DNA from: Rhodopseudomonas palustris
GTDB taxonomy: Bacteria; Pseudomonadota; Alphaproteobacteria; Rhizobiales; Xanthobacteraceae
DNA length: 64,000 nucleotides
Assembly (NCBI RefSeq): GCF_003591005.1
Contig: NZ_QYYD01000001.1
Coordinates: 186,001-250,000 of the forward strand
Direction of reading: 5' to 3'
Positions 37,705 through 46,853 of this stretch are shown here, piece after piece (the stretch's first letter is position 1; each line of letters starts with the position of its first letter). Made by a program: the position numbers and the translations under genes. The notes beneath the pieces were generated by a model that saw only the letters and a program-made list of their open reading frames with translations, ran no database searches and had not been told where the DNA came from.

Positions 37705-38531
37705 GCGCGCGCAGCGTCCTGCAACTGCGGCCGGAGCCGATGACCGAGATGGGAGCACCCGCCGCCAAGCCCGCGCGGCAGCGCAAGATGACGATCCGCG
37801 GCCTGCGCAAGACCTTCAACGATGCCGTCGTCTATGACGGCTTCGACCTCGACCTGCCGCTCGGCCAGTTCATCTCGGTGTTCGGTCCGAACGGCTGCGG
37901 CAAGAGCACGCTGATCAACATGATCTCCGGGTTGATGCCGATGGACGCCGGCGAGGTGCTGTACGACGGCCAGCGGATCAGCGAGACGCGCATCTCCTAC
38001 GTCTTCCAAAATTATCGCGAGGCGCTGTTTCCCTGGCTGCGGGCGATCGACAACATCCATTACCCGCTGAAGGTGATGGGCGTGCCGCGCGCCGAGCGCA
38101 CGCGCCGGATCGAGAAGCTGCTGGCGGAGTTCGAGATCCGCATCGACCTCAACGCCTATCCGTACACGCTGTCCGGCGGCCAGCAGCAGACGGTGTCGAT
38201 CCTGCGCGCGCTGGTCACCGAACCCGAGGTGCTGTTTCTCGACGAGCCGTTCTCGGCGCTCGACTACGAGATGACGATGTCGATGCGCGAACAGCTGCAG
38301 AAGATCTTCATGAAGACCAAGACCACCATGCTGCTGGTGTCGCACGATCTCGACGAGGCGATCGAGCAGGCCGACAAACTCGTGCTGCTGACACGGCGGC
38401 CCACCCAGGTCGCGGAGATCGTCGAGATCGGCCTGCCGTGGCCGCGCGACCTCGCGGTCACCACCGGCGACGACTTCATGGCGATCAAGCGCCACTGCCT
38501 CAATCGCTTCTGGCAGGAAGTGAAGAAATGA
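37701..38531 (+). CDS. ABC transporter ATP-binding protein, NitT/TauT type
   Basis: Energises the uptake system. The 276 residues have Walker A FGPNGCGKST, the Q-loop in YVFQNYREALFPWL, signature YTLSGGQQQTVSI, Walker B VLFLDEPFSALD and the H-loop LLVSHDLDEA. Gln-Thr instead of the usual Arg after the signature Gln residues is a small deviation. A 25-residue N-terminal extension precedes the core. It overlaps the binding-protein gene by four bases (ATGA), so the transporter genes are coupled. Confidence 0.92.
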   Translation: MSARSVLQLRPEPMTEMGAPAAKPARQRKMTIRGLRKTFNDAVVYDGFDLDLPLGQFISVFGPNGCGKSTLINMISGLMPMDAGEVLYDGQRISETRISYVFQNYREALFPWLRAIDNIHYPLKVMGVPRAERTRRIEKLLAEFEIRIDLNAYPYTLSGGQQQTVSILRALVTEPEVLFLDEPFSALDYEMTMSMREQLQKIFMKTKTTMLLVSHDLDEAIEQADKLVLLTRRPTQVAEIVEIGLPWPRDLAVTTGDDFMAIKRHCLNRFWQEVKK

Positions 38532-38591
38532 CGGGCGCCGGCTGAGCCGGACCCGACCGATCCAAACCATCATCTGAATCTGGAGACTGAC

Positions 38592-40265
38592 ATGACGAAG
38601 CGCCGGTTTCGCGCCGCTGCGGTGCAGACACTCGCCAAGTTGGGCGATTTCGATTTCAACATCGCGCTGGCGACTGCTTACGTCGAGGACGCGGTCCGGC
38701 AGGGCGCCGAACTGATCGTGTTCCCGGAATGCATGGACACCGGCTATCTGTTCGACTCGCCGGAGCATTGCCGCGAACTCGCCGAGACGCTGACCGACGG
38801 CCCGTTCGTCAAGGCGCTGGCGGTGCTCAGCCGCAAGCATGGCGTTTACATCGCCAGCGGCATCACCGAGTGGGATCCGGCGAAACAGAAGATCTTCAAC
38901 ACCGGCATCATGTTCGATCGCAACGGCGAGGTCGCCTGCCACTATCACAAGCAGTTCCTCGCCACCCACGATCAGAACTGGTTCGCCTTCGGCGAGCGCG
39001 GCTGCCCGGTGGTCGATACCGATCTCGGCAAGATCGGCCTGTTGATCTGCTTCGACGGGCGCATTCCGGAGATCTTCCGGTCGATGGCGATGCAGGGCGC
39101 CGAAGTGATCGTCGATATGGCGAACTTCTTCGCGATGGATCAGGCCGACATGTGGGGCCCGGCGCGTAGTTACGAGAACGGCGTGTGGCTGGTGGCCGCC
39201 ACCAAGGCCGGCTACGAGCGCTCGATCTACTATCCGGGCGGCAGCATGATCGTCGATCCGAAGGGGCGGGTGGTGTCGAAGGTGCCGTACGACACCCACG
39301 GGATGTCGATCGCCACCATCGATCTCGATGAGGCCGCCGACAAATCGATCTACACCGCCAACGACAAGATCGCCGACCGCCGGCCGGAAACCTACGGCAT
39401 CATGGCGCTGCCGTATGAGAAGACACCGGTGTACGGCGTCGCCGATCGTCCGCTGATCCCGTCGAAGTCGGTCGCCAAGGTCGCCGCGGTGCAGATCCAC
39501 GTCACGCCGGAGTGCAGCGTCGATGACGTGCTCGACATGGTCGACCACACCGCCAAGCTCGGCGCCAAGGTGATCGCGCTGCCGGAATACGCCTTCAGCG
39601 CGCACTACATCCTGACGCCGGCCGAGGCGGCGGCTGCCGCCGATCAGGCCGCGGAGCACCTCGCCGCGGTGGCCAAGATCGCCGGCCGCTACGGCTGCCT
39701 GATCGCGGCGCCGATCGTCGAGCGCGCCGCGGCCGGGCTGTATGTCACCACGATGCTGATCGGGCCGGAGGGCAAGGAGATCGGGCGCTATCGCAAGACG
39801 CATCTCACCGCCGAAGAGCGCAAATGGGCGGTAGCCGGCTTCGACTATCCGGTGTTCGACACCGTGTTCGGCCGCATCGGCGTGATGTCGGGTTACGACG
39901 CGGTGTTTCCGGAGACGTCGCGGTGCCTCGCGATCGGCGCCGCCGATATCATCCTGTGGCCGGCGGCGCTGCGCGAGCCGTTCGAGCGCGAACTCATCGC
40001 CGTGCCGCGCGCCGAGGACAACCGCGTCGCGGTCGTGCTCGCCAACCGCGTCGACAGCCCGTATCCGGGCGGCAGCGTGGTGATCCCGCCGACCGGCTTC
40101 CCGCAGTGGGACATCAACGTCGCGGCGCCGCGGGTGATGAAGCTCGGCGCGGTGATGCCCAAGCACATCGATCTCGCGGTGTGCCGGCAGAAGATGATGA
40201 TCCCGAAGGTGGACATGTTTGCAAACCGGCTGGTCGAGACGTACGCTCCGATCGTCGCGGCGTAG
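38592..40265 (+). CDS. Fused double nitrilase-superfamily protein, second half lacking its Cys
   Basis: A 557-residue protein made of two carbon-nitrogen hydrolase domains (about 1-280 and 290-545). Domain one has the full triad: Glu46 (FPECMD), Lys120 (HYHKQF) and Cys153 (LLICFDGRIPE). Domain two keeps Glu332 (LPEYAF) and Lys402 (YRKTHLT) at matching spacing, but the nucleophile is replaced by Gly434 in VMSGYDAVFPE, confirmed in the DNA. It therefore probably cannot hydrolyse anything and may act structurally or in substrate choice. The family cleaves nitriles, amides or N-carbamoyl compounds; substrate is unknown. GGAG precedes the ATG. It is the enzyme of an uptake cassette. Confidence 0.88.
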   Translation: MTKRRFRAAAVQTLAKLGDFDFNIALATAYVEDAVRQGAELIVFPECMDTGYLFDSPEHCRELAETLTDGPFVKALAVLSRKHGVYIASGITEWDPAKQKIFNTGIMFDRNGEVACHYHKQFLATHDQNWFAFGERGCPVVDTDLGKIGLLICFDGRIPEIFRSMAMQGAEVIVDMANFFAMDQADMWGPARSYENGVWLVAATKAGYERSIYYPGGSMIVDPKGRVVSKVPYDTHGMSIATIDLDEAADKSIYTANDKIADRRPETYGIMALPYEKTPVYGVADRPLIPSKSVAKVAAVQIHVTPECSVDDVLDMVDHTAKLGAKVIALPEYAFSAHYILTPAEAAAAADQAAEHLAAVAKIAGRYGCLIAAPIVERAAAGLYVTTMLIGPEGKEIGRYRKTHLTAEERKWAVAGFDYPVFDTVFGRIGVMSGYDAVFPETSRCLAIGAADIILWPAALREPFERELIAVPRAEDNRVAVVLANRVDSPYPGGSVVIPPTGFPQWDINVAAPRVMKLGAVMPKHIDLAVCRQKMMIPKVDMFANRLVETYAPIVAA

Positions 40266-40343
40266 TCCCGAACGGTGGCTGTCCGCACACAAACGGAAGG
40301 TCGGCGCATCGGCGCCGGCCGTGCCGGGGAGACGGCTGCGGGC

Positions 40344-41285
40344 GTGGTGAAGACTCAGCGCACCATCAAGTACGACTGGAACGACATCGTCTATTTCCTC
40401 GAGGTGGCGCGGCAGCGCAGCCTGGTTCGCGCCGCCGCCAAGCTCAAGGTCGACCACACCACGGTCAGCCGCCGCGTCCGCGAGCTGGAGCGCAGCCTGA
40501 ATTCGACGCTGTTCAAGCGCAGCAAGTCCGGCTTCACGCTGACCGAAATCGGCATGCGGCTGCTGCAATATGCCGAGGGCATGGAGAGCCAGGCCAATTC
40601 GATCGTCGAGGCGATCGGCACCGACACCGCAGATGCCGGCGGCGCGGTGCGTATCGCCGCGATGGAAGGCATCGGCAGCTTTTATCTGACGCGCTGCATC
40701 GCCGACTTCAACCGGCTCTATCCGTCGATCCAGATCGAACTGATCACCGATACGCGGCTCTTGGACCTCAGCCGGCGCGAGGCCGATATCTTCGTCAGCT
40801 TCTTCCGCCCGCAGGGCAAGCGGCTGTCGATCAAGAAGGTCGGCGAGTTTCGGATCTCTTTATACGCGACCGACGCCTACTTTGGTGGGCGCAGTCCGCC
40901 GACGACGGTGAAGGAGCTGGAGACCCACGCCTTCATCGACTTCATCGAGGACTACATCTACAGCAAGGAGAACCGCTGGCTGTCCGACGTGCTGCGGCCG
41001 CCGCACACCATCTTCCGCAGCACCAGCCTGGTGGCACAGTCGATCGCGGTGACCGAAGGGCAGGGCATCGCGATGCTGCCGTCCTACGTCGCCTCCGCCA
41101 ATCCGGCGCTGCGTCCGGTGATGCCGGAGCTGTTCACCACCCGCGATATCTGGCTGTCGGTGCACGAGGATTTGCTGCACATCGCGCGCATCAAGGCGGT
41201 GACGACGTTCTTGGAGAAGCGGATCGAAACCGACCGCGAGTTTCTCACCTCGGTGAAGAACAAGCCGTCCCGCAAACGGCGCTGA
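40344..41285 (+). CDS. LysR-type transcriptional regulator of the ABC/nitrilase cassette
   Basis: Probable regulator of the preceding genes. The N-terminal winged helix-turn-helix reads YFLEVARQRSLVRAAAKLKV, DHTTVSRRVRELE, then a substrate-binding domain from about residue 75. GTG at 40344 is chosen because GGGGAGA lies 11 bases upstream and the helix-turn-helix begins soon after; another in-frame GTG at 40275 would add 23 unconserved residues. It lies just after the double nitrilase gene on the same strand, unlike the usual divergent LysR arrangement. The likely operator lies before the permease gene. Confidence 0.85.
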   Translation: MVKTQRTIKYDWNDIVYFLEVARQRSLVRAAAKLKVDHTTVSRRVRELERSLNSTLFKRSKSGFTLTEIGMRLLQYAEGMESQANSIVEAIGTDTADAGGAVRIAAMEGIGSFYLTRCIADFNRLYPSIQIELITDTRLLDLSRREADIFVSFFRPQGKRLSIKKVGEFRISLYATDAYFGGRSPPTTVKELETHAFIDFIEDYIYSKENRWLSDVLRPPHTIFRSTSLVAQSIAVTEGQGIAMLPSYVASANPALRPVMPELFTTRDIWLSVHEDLLHIARIKAVTTFLEKRIETDREFLTSVKNKPSRKRR

Positions 41286-41310
41286 CGGCCAATTCGCTTG
41301 CTCACACACT

Positions 41311-41402
41311 CCGTCATGGCCGGGCGTGTCCCGGCCATCCACGCCTTTTCTAAATTTCCGGCAGCAAGGCGTGGATGCCCGGCACAAGGCCGGGCATGAC
41401 GC
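41311..41402. repeat. Dispersed intergenic palindrome, family A
   Basis: Arms CCGTCATGGCCGGGCGTGTC...ATCCACGCC and GGCGTGGATGCCCGGCACAAGGCCGGGCATGACG around a short AT-rich loop. Similarity to the right end of the MITE-like element at 25493 continues for about 85 bases past the palindrome (to about 41470, both ending in CAGGATGACG). It lies between converging genes and could also serve as a terminator. Confidence 0.75.
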
Positions 41403-41501
41403 GTGGATAGGACGTGCCTGGATTCGAAGGCGGGCTTTTGGTCAGGCTCTCGGTTGGCCGGCTCAGGATGACGGCGATGTTCTGTCAGAATCAGAACTGC
41501 T

Positions 41502-42782
41502 TCAGTGATTCAGCGGCCGCGGGCGGGCGGTGACGCCGATCGGGCCGCGCTGCAGGCCGGCGGGGGCGATGGCGTGGCTGCCGGAGATCTGCCGGATCGG
41601 AGCGGCGGAGGCCATCGCGCCGGCGGGCGCCCCGGGGGCGTTGCTGGCCGCATGGCGCGCCGGCAACAGGACGGTGGCGCGGATCGCCGGCTGGGTCTTT
41701 TCCGGGATGCTGAACACCGCAGAAGCGGGTACCGGGAAGGCGATCAGATTCGCCGAACTCTCGACCGGCGTCTGCCGCGGCCACGGCGGCGCCGGCACGC
41801 TGCGCTGGGTATGCCGGAAGGTGGCGTGCGCGCCGCCGAGATCGAGGCTGAGATCCGCAACCGCGGGGACCGGCAGCATCTCCGCATGGGCGAAGCTGAA
41901 GCCAGGCACCTTTGGCCAACGCCGGATCGCGACCTGCTCGGTGATCGGGTGCAGCCGCCATTGCGACGGTTCGGTCGGGGTCTTCGGCAGGGTCTTGCTG
42001 GCCGGCACCACGTGGACGATGCGATAGCCGCGCGCCTTCAGCTCGTGCAGGATGTTCGGCAGCGCCCCCACAGTGCGCGCCTGGATGTCGTGCAGCAGCA
42101 GCACGCCGCGGCCCTTGGCCTGCAGCCGGCTCATCGCGAGGCCGTAGACCGCCTCGGGCGAGATGTGGCGCCAGTCGTCGGCCGGGAAGTCGGCGCTCCA
42201 GGCCTGGATGCCCTGGGAGGCGAGATAGCCTTCGACCGCTTCGGCGCGCAGCAGGCCGGGGATCCGGAAGAACGGCGCCACGGCGCTGCGATCGCCCAGC
42301 GCGGCGGCGACCGACGCGATGCCTTCGTCGACCTCCTGCTGGGCCTGCTCGACCGACATCCGGTTGAAGCTCAGCGGATGATTCTGGCTGTGGGTGCCGA
42401 TGGTGTGGCCGGCGGCGCGCAGCTTGCGGACGCCTTCCGGATAGCCCTTGGCCATCCGGCCGACGACGAAGAACGTCGCCTTGACGCATTCCTTGGCGAG
42501 AATGTCGAGCACTGCGTTGCTCTGCCGCGGCAGCGGGCCGTCGTCGAAGGTCAGTACCACCTCGTGGTCCTGCAGCGGCAGCGTCTCGGCATATTGCATG
42601 GTGCCGATCCGCGGGTGTTCGCGCGGGTCCACCACCAGCGTTCGCGAGGTGCCGAGTGCGTTCGGATTGCCGGGACAATCCGCCGCAAGCGCCGAAGTAG
42701 CGGACAGGGCGAGCGTTGCGGTCGCGCAGGCGAGGCCGAGCATCGGCCTTGCCCGGCTCTTGGGTCGAAACACTTCAGCCAT
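41502..42782 (-). CDS. Secreted polysaccharide deacetylase with long C-terminal extension
   Basis: A NodB-fold enzyme that would remove acetyl groups from a cell-wall or surface polysaccharide. The 426 residues start with a signal peptide (about 1-34, ending ALA). The catalytic motifs are VVLTFDDGP and the metal-binding THSQNH segment. The region after about residue 230 is a 190-residue extension rich in Ala, Pro and Arg without a recognised domain. It is a paralogue of the next gene upstream and shares the opening ADCP...LGTxRTL and PRIGT block. An ATG five codons earlier is possible. Confidence 0.85.
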   Translation of the reverse strand: MAEVFRPKSRARPMLGLACATATLALSATSALAADCPGNPNALGTSRTLVVDPREHPRIGTMQYAETLPLQDHEVVLTFDDGPLPRQSNAVLDILAKECVKATFFVVGRMAKGYPEGVRKLRAAGHTIGTHSQNHPLSFNRMSVEQAQQEVDEGIASVAAALGDRSAVAPFFRIPGLLRAEAVEGYLASQGIQAWSADFPADDWRHISPEAVYGLAMSRLQAKGRGVLLLHDIQARTVGALPNILHELKARGYRIVHVVPASKTLPKTPTEPSQWRLHPITEQVAIRRWPKVPGFSFAHAEMLPVPAVADLSLDLGGAHATFRHTQRSVPAPPWPRQTPVESSANLIAFPVPASAVFSIPEKTQPAIRATVLLPARHAASNAPGAPAGAMASAAPIRQISGSHAIAPAGLQRGPIGVTARPRPLNH

Positions 42783-42896
42783 CTCGCGACCACGCACCTC
42801 GGATCAATTGACCCCGCCAGATCGTAAAGGAACAGCCTGAACGGTAGCTTAATTGTGGCGTTTGATCACGGTTTGTGCGCTCGCGCCACCCCGGAT

Positions 42897-43721
42897 TCAG
42901 CGGGTGGCGTGTGCGCCGGTCGCAACCGCCGGGTTGCCGGCGGGCGGCGGTACGACATGGACGACGCGATAGTGGTTCTCGCGCAGGAAGCGCAGGAAAG
43001 CCGGGATCATCGCGGCGGTCTGCGCGCGAGGGTCGTGAAACAGGATGATGCCCTTGCGGGCGACGGTGAGGCGGTCGCTGATCAGCTTGAGCTGCTCTTC
43101 CGGCGTCATCAGGTTCCAGTCGCTCGCCCAAAGGTCCGCGCCCCAGACGACGATGCCGCGGGACTGAAGATTGTCGAGCAGAGCAGGCGTCGACTCGAAA
43201 TACGGAAAGCGGAAGAATTTGGTCTCGGACAGCGGCGCGCCGTGGCCGCGCAGCATGGACTCGTCGGCGGCGATGCCGCGGTCGATCTCGGCTAGCGCGT
43301 CGGCCTGGCTGAGATGCGCCAGATGGGCGTGCGTCCAGGTGTGGTGGCCGACGGTGTGGCCCTCGGCGGCGATGCGGCGGACCAGCGCCGGCATCTCCAG
43401 CGCCGGCTTGCCGACCAGGAAGAACGTCGCCTTGACGCATTCGTCCGCCAGCGCCTTCAGCACCTTCGGGGTGGTCGCGGCCGGGCCGTCGTCGAACGTC
43501 AGCACGACTTCGTGATCTTCGAGCGGCAGCGTTTCGGGAAAGCTCTTGGTGCCGATCCGCGGATATTTGGCGGCATCGATCGTCAGCGTGCGCGCGGTGC
43601 CGAGCGCATCCGGGCGGGGGCAATCGGCGGCCTTCGCCGACGGGCCGAGCACCGCGAAGGCGACGGCTGCGGTCGCCGCTGTTTTCATGGCCGCGGCGGC
43701 GGCGCGCTTGGCTTTGTTCAT
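42897..43721 (-). CDS. Secreted polysaccharide deacetylase
   Basis: A 274-residue NodB-domain enzyme with a signal peptide (about 1-31). It shares with its neighbour the motifs VVLTFDDGP, KATFFLVGK and the metal site in VGHHTWTHAHL, plus the RFPYFESTPALL and ILFHDPRAQT segments. It is the compact form without the long tail. The start at 43721 gives the signal peptide; the frame is open further upstream into the divergent mgtE promoter, but that part is not protein-like. 114 bases separate it from the longer paralogue, so the two may be an operon made by duplication. Confidence 0.88.
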   Translation of the reverse strand: MNKAKRAAAAAMKTAATAAVAFAVLGPSAKAADCPRPDALGTARTLTIDAAKYPRIGTKSFPETLPLEDHEVVLTFDDGPAATTPKVLKALADECVKATFFLVGKPALEMPALVRRIAAEGHTVGHHTWTHAHLAHLSQADALAEIDRGIAADESMLRGHGAPLSETKFFRFPYFESTPALLDNLQSRGIVVWGADLWASDWNLMTPEEQLKLISDRLTVARKGIILFHDPRAQTAAMIPAFLRFLRENHYRVVHVVPPPAGNPAVATGAHATR

Positions 43722-43895
43722 GACACCCTCCGGGCGGACTGATCGAACGTGGATGTCGTGAATTTCATTGCGCCGCGCGTCACCGATTGAGTATTGCCAC
43801 TGGCATGCGATCCGCCGATCGACGCCGCATCTTGCCCGACGGCCCGCGAAATCTGCAACCGATAAAACCCACCAGTCAAACCTATGGGGTGCGCG

Positions 43896-45317
43896 ATGGC
43901 CGACGAACTCGACGCGGTCGTGCGAGACGGCCGATCCGTGCCCGATGCTCTTCCGATGCGGGACGAGCACGGCGAAATCAGGGCCGACTTCGTCGCCGCC
44001 GTCTCACAGGCGATCGCCGAGGAGAACGCGCCGTTCCTGCGCGACGTGGTCTGCGACCTGCACGAGGCCGATCTCGGCGATCTGATCGGGACGCTTGAGC
44101 CCGACGAGCGGGTGCGGCTGGTGGAACTAACCGGCACCGACTTCGACTTCTCGGCGCTGAACGAGGTCGACGAGACCGTCCGCGAGGAGATCCTCGACGA
44201 ACTCGAGCCCGCCACCGTTGCCGAAGGCGTCCGCGAACTCGATTCCGACGACGCCGTCGAACTGCTGCAGGTGCTCGACGAGCACGAGCAGGACGAGATC
44301 CTCGACAAGCTGCCTCCCTCCGAGCGCGACGCGCTGGAGCGCAGCCTCGACTATCCGGAGAACTCCGCCGGCCGGCGGATGCAGACCGAGTTCATCGCCG
44401 TGCCGCGCGACTGGACGGTTGGCCAGGCGATCGACCACATGCGCGAGACGCCGGATCTGCCGGATCGGTTCTACGAGATCTACGTCGTCGACAAGGACAA
44501 TCGGTGGCAGGGCGCCGTGGCGCTCGACGCGCTGCTGCGCTCGCACCGCAACGTGCCGCTGGCCGACCTGATCGACGAGGACCGCCGCAAGGTCTCGGTG
44601 CTCGACGATCAGGAGGAGGTCGCGCGGCTGTTCGGCAAGTACAATCTGGTCGCGGCGCCAGTCGTCGATCCCGACAACCGGCTGGTCGGCGTCATCACCA
44701 TCGACGACGTCGTCGACGTGATCGAGGAGGAGGCCGACGAGGACCTCAAGGCTCTCGGCGGCGTCACCAGCGACGAAGAACTCTCCGACCGAGTCTGGAC
44801 CATCGCCCGCGGCCGCTTCAACTGGCTGCTGGTCAATCTTGCCACGGCGTTCCTGGCTTCCTCGGTGCTCGGGCTGTTCGAGGATCAGCTGCAGCAGATG
44901 GTGGCGCTGGCGGTGCTGGCGCCGATCGTCGCCAGCCAGGGCGGCAACGCGGCAACCCAGACCATGACGGTGGCGGTGCGGGCGCTGGCGACGCGCGAGC
45001 TCGGGCCGTGGAATGCGACGCGTGTGGTGATGCGCGAGGCGCTGGTCGGTCTGGTCAACGGCGTCGGTTTCGCGGTGATCACCGGGCTCGCCGCCTATGC
45101 GTGGTTCGGCGTCGTCGGTCTCGGCGTGGTGATCGCATTGGCGATGGTCTGCAATCTGGTCGCCGGCGCGCTCGGCGGAATCCTGATCCCGATGGCGCTG
45201 GACCGCGTCCGCGCCGATCCGGCGGTGGCGTCGGGAACGTTTGTTACCACCGTCACCGACGTGGTCGGTTTCTTCTCGTTTCTCGGCATCGCCACGCTGT
45301 GGTTCGGCCTGAAGTAA
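43896..45317 (+). CDS. mgtE: Magnesium transporter MgtE
   Basis: Magnesium channel gated by cytosolic Mg2+. The 473 residues show an acidic MgtE N-terminal domain (about 30-130), two CBS domains (about 135-260) and a C-terminal membrane domain with about five helices from residue 290, including the pore-lining motif PIVASQGGNAATQ. The ATG at 43896 is preceded by GGGGTG at good spacing and is preferred over the one four codons earlier. It is divergent from the deacetylase genes. Confidence 0.93.
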   Translation: MADELDAVVRDGRSVPDALPMRDEHGEIRADFVAAVSQAIAEENAPFLRDVVCDLHEADLGDLIGTLEPDERVRLVELTGTDFDFSALNEVDETVREEILDELEPATVAEGVRELDSDDAVELLQVLDEHEQDEILDKLPPSERDALERSLDYPENSAGRRMQTEFIAVPRDWTVGQAIDHMRETPDLPDRFYEIYVVDKDNRWQGAVALDALLRSHRNVPLADLIDEDRRKVSVLDDQEEVARLFGKYNLVAAPVVDPDNRLVGVITIDDVVDVIEEEADEDLKALGGVTSDEELSDRVWTIARGRFNWLLVNLATAFLASSVLGLFEDQLQQMVALAVLAPIVASQGGNAATQTMTVAVRALATRELGPWNATRVVMREALVGLVNGVGFAVITGLAAYAWFGVVGLGVVIALAMVCNLVAGALGGILIPMALDRVRADPAVASGTFVTTVTDVVGFFSFLGIATLWFGLK

Positions 45318-45387
45318 TCGTCTGGCTGACGGAAACCCTGCGCAGGGATGACGGCTGCTGATGCGGCTGGGGCGCAGGCACAAACCA

Positions 45388-45485
45388 TTCCGGGGTGCGC
45401 AGCGAAGCTGCGTGAACCCTGAATTTCCGGCGGGCAGAGCCCTGCGAGGTTCCGGGTTCGCGTAGCTGCGCGACGCGCCCCGGAA
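45388..45485. repeat. Intergenic inverted repeat, family D
   Basis: Two 32-base arms, opening TTCCGGGGTGCGCAGCG and closing GACGCGCCCCGGAA, pair with about 80% identity around a 34-base centre. A further partial copy of the right arm (GGCTGCGCGACGCGCCGCGGAA) follows at about 45492-45513. It lies between mgtE and the next gene and has no coding content. No second full copy of this family occurs in the window. Confidence 0.6.
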
Positions 45486-45608
45486 ACGACGGTGGCTGCG
45501 CGACGCGCCGCGGAACGACGGCGGGTGGCGCGACGGCGACATCGCACCGGATTGACCCGGACGCCGGAATCCCGCCACCTCGCAAGCCTTGGCCTCTGCA
45601 GGTGATCG

Positions 45609-46403
45609 ATGTTCTTCGTGCTGTCCAAGGTTGTCGGCTTCTTCATCCATCCCTCCAACCTGATCGCGACGATCTGTGCGGTGGGGGTCGGTCTGCTGCT
45701 GACGCGATGGCGGCGGGCGGGCACACGCATATTGGCGGCCGGCGTGGTGCTGCTGCTGATCGCCGGCTATTCGCCGCTCGGCAGCGTGATGCTGCTGACG
45801 CTGTCGGAGCGGTATCCGCCGTGGCAGTACAGCGGCAAGGCGCCGGACGGCATCATCGTGCTCGGCGGCGCGCTCGACTCCGACGTCAGCGCCGCGCGCC
45901 GTTCGCTCGAACTGGATTCTTCGGCCGAGCGCGTCGTCGCCGCGCTGGAATTGGCGCGGGACTATCCAAGCGCGCGGATCGTCTACAGCGGCGGTAGCGG
46001 CAATCTGCTCGGCGACTCGGTGCCCGAGGCGCCGGTCGCGGCTGAGCTGTTCGAGCGCTTCGGCGTGGCAAAAGAACGGATCCTGCTGGAGCGGCGCTCG
46101 CGGACCACGGCGGAGAACGCGCGCTTCAGCAGAGAGCTGGTGTCGCCAAGACCTGGCGAGCTGTGGCTGCTGGTGACGTCGGCGTTTCACATGCCGCGTT
46201 CGATCGAGGTGTTTCGCGCCGCCGGTTTCGATGTCGTCGCCTATCCGGTCGATTGGCGCACCCGCGGCTGGCAGGACGCCGCACAGCCATTCAACCGCCT
46301 GAGCAGCGGGCTGGCGCGCATGGACGTCGCCGCGCATGAATGGGCCGGCCTGCTGGCATACTGGCTGCATCATCGCAGCGAGAAGCCGGTGCCGTCGCCG
46401 TAA
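45609..46403 (+). CDS. YdcF/ElyC-like DUF218 membrane protein
   Basis: A 264-residue inner-membrane protein with two N-terminal hydrophobic segments (about 5-32 and 42-60) followed by the DUF218 fold: GIIVLGGA at about 81-88, SGGSGN, RSRTTAENARFS and LVTSAFHMPRS. The ElyC members of this family affect peptidoglycan or enterobacterial common antigen lipid metabolism in E. coli; the role here is inferred. It ends 24 bases before the converging GFA gene. Confidence 0.85.
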   Translation: MFFVLSKVVGFFIHPSNLIATICAVGVGLLLTRWRRAGTRILAAGVVLLLIAGYSPLGSVMLLTLSERYPPWQYSGKAPDGIIVLGGALDSDVSAARRSLELDSSAERVVAALELARDYPSARIVYSGGSGNLLGDSVPEAPVAAELFERFGVAKERILLERRSRTTAENARFSRELVSPRPGELWLLVTSAFHMPRSIEVFRAAGFDVVAYPVDWRTRGWQDAAQPFNRLSSGLARMDVAAHEWAGLLAYWLHHRSEKPVPSP

Positions 46404-46427
46404 CCGGCAGCCACCGGGATCGGCGCA

Positions 46428-46853
46428 TCAGTCCGCCGGGATGAAGCGCAGCGTGCCGGCGCGGCGGGTCGGCTGGCCGGTGTCGTTGGTGTGATTGACG
46501 CCGTCCATCACCGGGACTTCGGCAAAGTCGAACGGGCTGACGCCGTCGAGGCAGGCGACGTTGACGGCATACAGGTTCGTGTTCGAGCGGCGCTGGTGGT
46601 GGGTGTAGATGCCGCAGCGTGAGCAGAAGAAGTGCTGCGCCGTGCCGGTGTGGAAGCGATAGGTGGTGAGCGCGTCCTCGCCCTGCAGGATCTTGATCCC
46701 GCCCATCTCGGCCATCGCGACGACGGCGCCGCGCATCCGGCAGTATGAGCAGGTGCAGCGCCGGATCGACGCGAAGCCTTCGCTGAAGGTCGCCTCGAAC
46801 CGCACCGCGCCGCAGTGACAACCGCCGCTGCAGACCATCTCGTCGCCGCTCAT
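46428..46853 (-). CDS. GFA-family zinc protein
   Basis: A 141-residue protein of the glutathione-dependent formaldehyde-activating family. It shows the expected zinc ligands in three blocks: CSGGCHCGAVRFE at the N-terminus, CTCSYC in the middle and FFCSRCGIYTHH. Most family members have unknown substrates and the formaldehyde role has been questioned, so only the fold is assigned. Confidence 0.88.
   Translation of the reverse strand: MSGDEMVCSGGCHCGAVRFEATFSEGFASIRRCTCSYCRMRGAVVAMAEMGGIKILQGEDALTTYRFHTGTAQHFFCSRCGIYTHHQRRSNTNLYAVNVACLDGVSPFDFAEVPVMDGVNHTNDTGQPTRRAGTLRFIPAD

Noticed and set aside
37608-40568. A 986-codon open frame on the minus strand across the nitrilase and ATPase genes
   Set aside because: It spans several well-supported plus-strand genes and has shadow composition.
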